A stretch of DNA of 10,046 nt from VFZL01 sp046734915. Its GTDB lineage: Bacteria; Acidobacteriota; Vicinamibacteria; Vicinamibacterales; CAVVIG01. This document shows positions 6,315 to 10,046 of the stretch, piece after piece. The position numbers and the translations under genes are program-made. Position 1 is the first letter of the stretch; every line of letters starts with the position of its first letter. Where the stretch lies: assembly GCA_046734915.1 (NCBI GenBank), contig JBKPSC010000206.1, forward strand, positions 1 to 10,046, given 5' to 3'. The notes under the pieces were generated by a model that had not been told where the DNA came from, did no database searches, and worked only from the letters and a program-made list of their open reading frames with translations.

Positions 6315-7418
6315 CTACGCAATCCCTTTCCTGAACGCGTCGATTTCCGGCAGCGTCACGGTGACCTTGACAAGCACGGGATTGCTGCCACCTTTCGCCG
6401 CGCGATCGGCGCCGAGTCCGCGGGCGCCGCCTGACGCCGACACCTGTGTCGACTGCTTGTCCTGCGAAGCGGTGGGCTTCAAAGCAGAAAGGCCAAAGCC
6501 CCGCTTCTTGGGCTCTTCCTTCTTCTCTTCTTCCTGTGCCGGCGCCTTGCTCGATCCGGCGAGCCCCGACGAACCTTCGGTCACGACGGCGATCGAGGTG
6601 ATCGCCGTCGCTTCGTACTTGACGGTGGATTTGTAGCGCGGCTGCACGAGCGCTGTCGTTTTCGCTGCCGTCCCGAGCTGCTGAATCTTCGCGATTCGCT
6701 CCTTCGTCTCGGGATGTGAAGCAAAGAGCCCGTTCCGTTCCGCCTGATTCTGGTTGCGCTCGGCGAGCCTCGTGAGGAACTGTCCTAGCGCCGGCGCGTA
6801 ACCGAGCTTCTGCGCCAGCTGGACGCCGACGCGGTCGGCATCGAGCTCGTCGCTGCGATCGAAATTGTTTTCAAGCACCATCGCGTAGGCTTGATTGGCC
6901 ATCCGCTCCAGGAGCGCGCTGCGCCCGTTCGCCGCCTGGTTCACGCCAGTCGTCACGACTTTGTTCTTCTGAATGGCGTTGACGGTGTGCTTGCGGGCGA
7001 CGTGACCAATCTCGTGCCCCAGCACGCCGGCGAGCTCCGCCTCGTTGGCGATCAATCCCAGCGCTCCCCGCGTGATGTGCACGAAGCCGCCGGGCGAGGC
7101 GAACGCGTTGACGCCGTCTGTGTCGAGGACGATGAACGTCCAGGTAAGCTGGGGACGTTCGCTTTGCTGCGCCAGAGCGGTCCCGACGAGGCTCACATAC
7201 TTATGAATGGCCTGGTCCTGCACGACGCCGAAGCGCTCGCGGATTTTCGCACTGACGTCATCGCCGATCTGCCGCTCCTCGGCTTCGGAGATGACCAGCT
7301 CGTCGAGCTGCAGTTTGGCCTCCTGCGCCTTCTTCAACACGCCGCTGAGTCCGCCTAACTGCGCGTATGCCGGATTCGACAGGGCCAGTACGGTGACCAC
7401 AGCTGCAAGCGTTCTCAT
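6315..7418 (-). CDS. Exported M48-family zinc metallopeptidase
   Basis: A 367-residue putative periplasmic peptidase of the M48 (Oma1/BepA/LoiP-like) family, whose members degrade or refold misassembled envelope proteins. Residues 1-19 form a signal peptide (MRTLAAVVTVLALSNPAYA) with a likely cut after AYA; no lipobox Cys is seen. The zinc site is HEIGH at 135-139, with the third ligand Glu191 in SDELDADRVG; the Asn104-Gly111 stretch NAFASPGG and the SHPETKERI segment (234-242) are also family hallmarks. The C-terminus is atypical: about 95 residues beyond the catalytic domain include a Glu/Lys-rich stretch (296-306), a Ser/Gly-rich linker and a short closing segment NPVLVKVTVTLPEIDAF. There are no TPR repeats, unlike BepA. 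AAAAGGA lies 7 bases before the ATG. That ATG shares ATGA with the stop of the cyclase gene, so this is the last gene of a coupled operon. Confidence 0.92.
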   Translation of the reverse strand: MRTLAAVVTVLALSNPAYAQLGGLSGVLKKAQEAKLQLDELVISEAEERQIGDDVSAKIRERFGVVQDQAIHKYVSLVGTALAQQSERPQLTWTFIVLDTDGVNAFASPGGFVHITRGALGLIANEAELAGVLGHEIGHVARKHTVNAIQKNKVVTTGVNQAANGRSALLERMANQAYAMVLENNFDRSDELDADRVGVQLAQKLGYAPALGQFLTRLAERNQNQAERNGLFASHPETKERIAKIQQLGTAAKTTALVQPRYKSTVKYEATAITSIAVVTEGSSGLAGSSKAPAQEEEKKEEPKKRGFGLSALKPTASQDKQSTQVSASGGARGLGADRAAKGGSNPVLVKVTVTLPEIDAFRKGIA

Positions 7419-9478
7419 GAAGTTGTCCTTTTCACGGCGCCGACCTCGAGCTGTTCCGTCGCGGCGTTGGCCGCACTCCCGACAACCTCGAAGATCGACA
7501 CCGCCTCAGACTTGCCCTTGACGACGACCTCTCCCAGGGCACGGAGCTCGTAGCGGCCCTTCAACTGACGGCGCGTCGCGTCGCTAATGATAATCCGCGT
7601 ACCGTACTGCTTGTTCAGCGACTCGAGGCGCGACCCGAGGTTCACCGCGTCACCGATGACCGTGTAGCTCATGATCGCTTCTGATCCGATGTTGCCGGCG
7701 ATCATCGGTCCGGTGTTGATGCCAATGCCAATATCCAGCTCTGGCCGGCCCTCCGCGGACCATCGCGCATTGAGCGTCGCCAGCTCGGCGACCATGGCCA
7801 ATGCTGTCTGCACGGCATGTTCTGCGTGATCCTCGTCTTCCAATGGCGCCCCGAAGAGCGCCATCACCATGTCCCCGACGAACTTATCGAGCGTTCCACG
7901 ATGCTGGAACACCAGGTCGACCATCCGCGTGAAGTATTCGTTCAGCGTGCCGACGATGGCTTCGGGCTGACCTTGTTCAGTGACCGTGGTAAATCCGCGA
8001 ATATCCGAGAAGAGGACGGTCATCTCACGGCGCTGGCCGCCGAGCCGGGCGAGCGAGGGGTCCGCGACGAGCTGATCGTAGACGTCACGAGAAACGTACC
8101 GTCCGAAGAGTCGCGCGATCTTCCGCTTTTCACGGCCCTCCACGAAGTACTGATAGGCGACGCCGCCAAACAGCGCCAGCGCCGACGCGAGCAGGGGTTG
8201 CGTCAGGTTCAACCACAGGCCGCTCGTGAACGCCAGAAAAGCGCCCCCGGTGACGGCCCCCGCGAGCACAAGTGTCGCCAGCGTCGCCCACCACGCCGGA
8301 ATCGTGCTGGCGATGGCCCCCACGGCCAGTCCGACCACGATCACGCTTGCAACCCGGGTCGCCGATGGCGCCGGGGCGAGGAAGCGGTTCGACAGCACAT
8401 CGTCGGCGACGGCCGCATGCACCTGGATGCCGGGCATCCTGCCGCGGGCGAAAGGCGTTTCGAAGACGTCGAACAGGCCGGACGCGGTGGCACCGACAAA
8501 AACGATCTTGTCCTTGAAGATTGCCGGATCGACCTTCGGTCTCTCACCGGCGATGAGCTGTTCCTCGGAGTACAAGAGATCGAAGAACGAGAAGGTTGCA
8601 TATGGTCGGCTCTTCAGGTCATCGAGCAGCGGCGGGCCACGAAAATTGATCAGGCGCCAGTAGAATGCCGATTCACCATCTGCAGTTCTGACCCAGACGC
8701 GCGATAACGGCATGGCCAATGGACCGACGCGCAACCGATCGTGGTCGAGTGCCACCTGCGTCGACGCGAACCCTCCCGCTCGAAGCGCTGCCGCCATGCC
8801 GAGGGACGGGATGGCGACATCATGCGATCGCACAAACGGCACGGTGTGGCGCACCGAGCCGTCGGCATCCAGAGACAGGTAGTTGTGGCCGAAGGCGACG
8901 CCGGCAGCCGCGAGCTCCGGGTACGGCAGCAGGATGGTGTCCCGTTCGAGGATGTCGGGAGAGCTCAGGTGGAAGCCTTCATCGCGCGCCCTCGGCGCGT
9001 CCGTTTTCTCGCCTGTGTAAGTCGCATCCGCCAGGAGTAAGACGTTTCCGGCCCTCTTGACTGCCTCGGCAAACGCTTCGTCTGACTCGCTCCCCGAGAG
9101 CGTGTCATCGCCCATCTTGAAGCCGAGGCGCGTGTCGGCGGCGCCGAACGACACGTCGTAGGCCACGAGCTTCGCCGGCGCCCGGGATAAGTAGTCGATG
9201 ACGCTTCCGTGAACGATTCGCGGCCATGGCCAGCGTCCAGCCACCGGCTCCAGATTCTGGAGCGAGTACTCGTCGATCTCGACGAGGACGATGTCTTTCC
9301 GAGCGGTTTCGGGGCGAGCCGTGCGCGTCAACCGCCAGTCGTAGGTTCTGAGCTCGAGGCCGTCGAGCGGGTGCAACGTAGACCGGTCGCCGAAAACCCA
9401 CGACGCGGCATCGGTCAGCAGGACGAGCGCGGCGCTCGCCGCACCGATGAGCAGACCCGCGAGCACACGTCGCGTCAT
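7415..9478 (-). CDS. CHASE2-domain class III adenylate cyclase (membrane receptor)
   Basis: A 687-residue one-component receptor that should make cAMP in response to an extracytoplasmic signal. One N-terminal membrane helix (about 5-24) is followed by the external CHASE2 domain (about 40-365: DGLELRTYDWRL, DIVLVEIDEYSL, RWPWPR, KIVFVGATASGLFD, PGIQVHA), then three membrane helices (about 375-392, 397-417, 427-445) and the cytoplasmic cyclase domain (about 480-665). Catalytic residues are present: metal-binding Asp492 (LFSDIRGFT) and Asp536 (FVGDMVMALFGAP), purine-selecting Lys532 and Thr606 (a Lys/Thr pair as in cyanobacterial CyaB1, favouring ATP), and transition-state Asn613 and Arg617 (AVNLGSRLE). 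It is therefore probably active. The ATG at 9478 (MTRRVLAGLLIG) is preferred over the longer frame to 9595. It sits in an ATGA overlap with the upstream hydrolase, and the extra 39 residues are Arg-rich and overlap that gene. Confidence 0.93.
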   Translation of the reverse strand: MTRRVLAGLLIGAASAALVLLTDAASWVFGDRSTLHPLDGLELRTYDWRLTRTARPETARKDIVLVEIDEYSLQNLEPVAGRWPWPRIVHGSVIDYLSRAPAKLVAYDVSFGAADTRLGFKMGDDTLSGSESDEAFAEAVKRAGNVLLLADATYTGEKTDAPRARDEGFHLSSPDILERDTILLPYPELAAAGVAFGHNYLSLDADGSVRHTVPFVRSHDVAIPSLGMAAALRAGGFASTQVALDHDRLRVGPLAMPLSRVWVRTADGESAFYWRLINFRGPPLLDDLKSRPYATFSFFDLLYSEEQLIAGERPKVDPAIFKDKIVFVGATASGLFDVFETPFARGRMPGIQVHAAVADDVLSNRFLAPAPSATRVASVIVVGLAVGAIASTIPAWWATLATLVLAGAVTGGAFLAFTSGLWLNLTQPLLASALALFGGVAYQYFVEGREKRKIARLFGRYVSRDVYDQLVADPSLARLGGQRREMTVLFSDIRGFTTVTEQGQPEAIVGTLNEYFTRMVDLVFQHRGTLDKFVGDMVMALFGAPLEDEDHAEHAVQTALAMVAELATLNARWSAEGRPELDIGIGINTGPMIAGNIGSEAIMSYTVIGDAVNLGSRLESLNKQYGTRIIISDATRRQLKGRYELRALGEVVVKGKSEAVSIFEVVGSAANAATEQLEVGAVKRTTS

Positions 9479-10046
9479 AGCGAGAACGTGAAACCTTCGC
9501 GTGCCGCGGCGGTCGACGGACGTACCTCTCGCGCGGCGGATTCGATGGCCGCGACTTCGCGATCGGTTCGCCCCGGTTGGTGATGAAACAGCCACAAGCG
9601 GCCGGCCCCGATAGCCGCGGCGAAATCAACGCACTCCTGCCAACTCGCGTGACCGCGACCTCGCATCCGCGACAATTCTTCGGGGGTGTACTGGGCGTCC
9701 ATGATCACGGCCGCCGCGCCGGCAGCAAAGCCTGCGAGAGCGGCGTCTGTCCGGGCATCCCCAAACTCATGGTCGGTGGCATAAACCAGGTCGCCGTTGT
9801 CGCCTTTGATCCGGTACGCCATCGATCCGCCGGGATGCGTCAAAGGCAGCGCGCTGACCTCGAACCCCCCTGCTGTAAATGTCGGACCCTCGAGGAAGGA
9901 CATATATGGGGCCGACTCAAGCTCGTCCAGCGTGAGCGGAAAGTGAGGCTTGCCGAATAGCGTCTCGAGCCACTCGGGATTGGCATCTCGCAGCGCGGGC
10001 CCCACGATGCGCACCGTCCTGCCGCGCTGAAAGAACGGCCTGAAGA
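9475..10046 (-). CDS. Metallo-beta-lactamase-fold hydrolase (5' end beyond window)
   Basis: C-terminal ~189 residues of an MBL-fold metal-dependent hydrolase; the frame stays open through the right edge (…FRPFFQRGRTVRIVGP), so the start and the HxHxDH motif lie outside. A GTG at 10014 is not taken as the start, because the upstream residues already read as the family's helix and strand before RIVGP. Visible metal-site elements are a conserved His in THPGGSMAYRI (codon 9835-9837), Asp in YATDHE (9772-9774), the GHASWQE segment (His near 9650) and a late His pair in LWLFHHQPG (near 9583). This pattern resembles the Lactamase_B_2/PhnP-like branch of phosphodiesterases rather than true lactamases. 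It lacks a visible signal peptide, but the N-terminus is not available. Its TGA overlaps the cyclase ATG (ATGA), so it is co-translated with it. The substrate is unknown. Confidence 0.85.
   Translation of the reverse strand, partial: FRPFFQRGRTVRIVGPALRDANPEWLETLFGKPHFPLTLDELESAPYMSFLEGPTFTAGGFEVSALPLTHPGGSMAYRIKGDNGDLVYATDHEFGDARTDAALAGFAAGAAAVIMDAQYTPEELSRMRGRGHASWQECVDFAAAIGAGRLWLFHHQPGRTDREVAAIESAAREVRPSTAAAREGFTFSL

Noticed and set aside
6219..6434. 71-codon plus-strand open frame starting inside the inverted repeat
   Set aside because: It runs through the repeat arm into the antisense of the peptidase gene, with no ribosome site and a translation dominated by the repeat.
7817..8707. 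296-codon plus-strand open frame opposite the cyclase
   Set aside because: It mirrors the cyclase codons; the composition is His/Arg/Asp-rich and without motifs.
9479..9595. 39-residue N-terminal extension of the cyclase
   Set aside because: It is Arg-rich, overlaps the hydrolase coding region, and would place a basic stretch before a normal signal-anchor start; the ATGA junction favours 9478.

Overview
The window looks like ordinary chromosomal DNA from a high-GC bacterium. Codon third positions are strongly G/C, genes are tightly packed, and start codons often overlap the preceding stop. The mix of housekeeping glycolysis genes, a two-subunit-type methylmalonyl-CoA mutase, a CHASE2-type adenylate cyclase and an exported M48 peptidase fits an Acidobacteriota-like (Vicinamibacteria-like) soil organism. 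That placement is inferred from gene style, not from any marker search. No tRNA, rRNA, CRISPR array, phage gene or transposase is visible.

Layout from left to right. (1) Bases 17-2080, plus strand: enolase and 2,3-bisphosphoglycerate-dependent phosphoglycerate mutase, two consecutive steps of lower glycolysis, 18 bases apart. They end at a bidirectional hairpin terminator (2103-2160). (2) Bases 2188-2490, minus strand: a 100-residue protein of unknown function with its own good sigma70-type promoter; it shares the terminator. (3) Bases 2757-6130, plus strand: the large (catalytic, non-B12-binding) subunit of methylmalonyl-CoA mutase, then two overlapping ATPase genes of the Dpp/Opp peptide-transporter class. 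No permease, binding protein or B12-binding subunit is present. (4) Bases 6131-6314: the whole gap between two convergent stop codons is one imperfect inverted repeat with ~30-base arms built from a degenerate 7-base motif, bracketed by a 6-base direct repeat. This is the most unusual structure in the window. (5) Bases 6315-10046, minus strand: three genes joined by two 4-base ATGA overlaps. In transcription order they are a metallo-beta-lactamase-fold hydrolase (cut by the right edge), a CHASE2/adenylate cyclase receptor and an exported M48 zinc peptidase.

Functionally, the left part is central carbon metabolism and the centre joins propionyl/methylmalonyl-CoA metabolism to peptide-transporter ATPases. 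The right part looks like an envelope-sensing cAMP module, in which the hydrolase could be a cyclic-nucleotide phosphodiesterase (speculative) and the peptidase a periplasmic quality-control enzyme.
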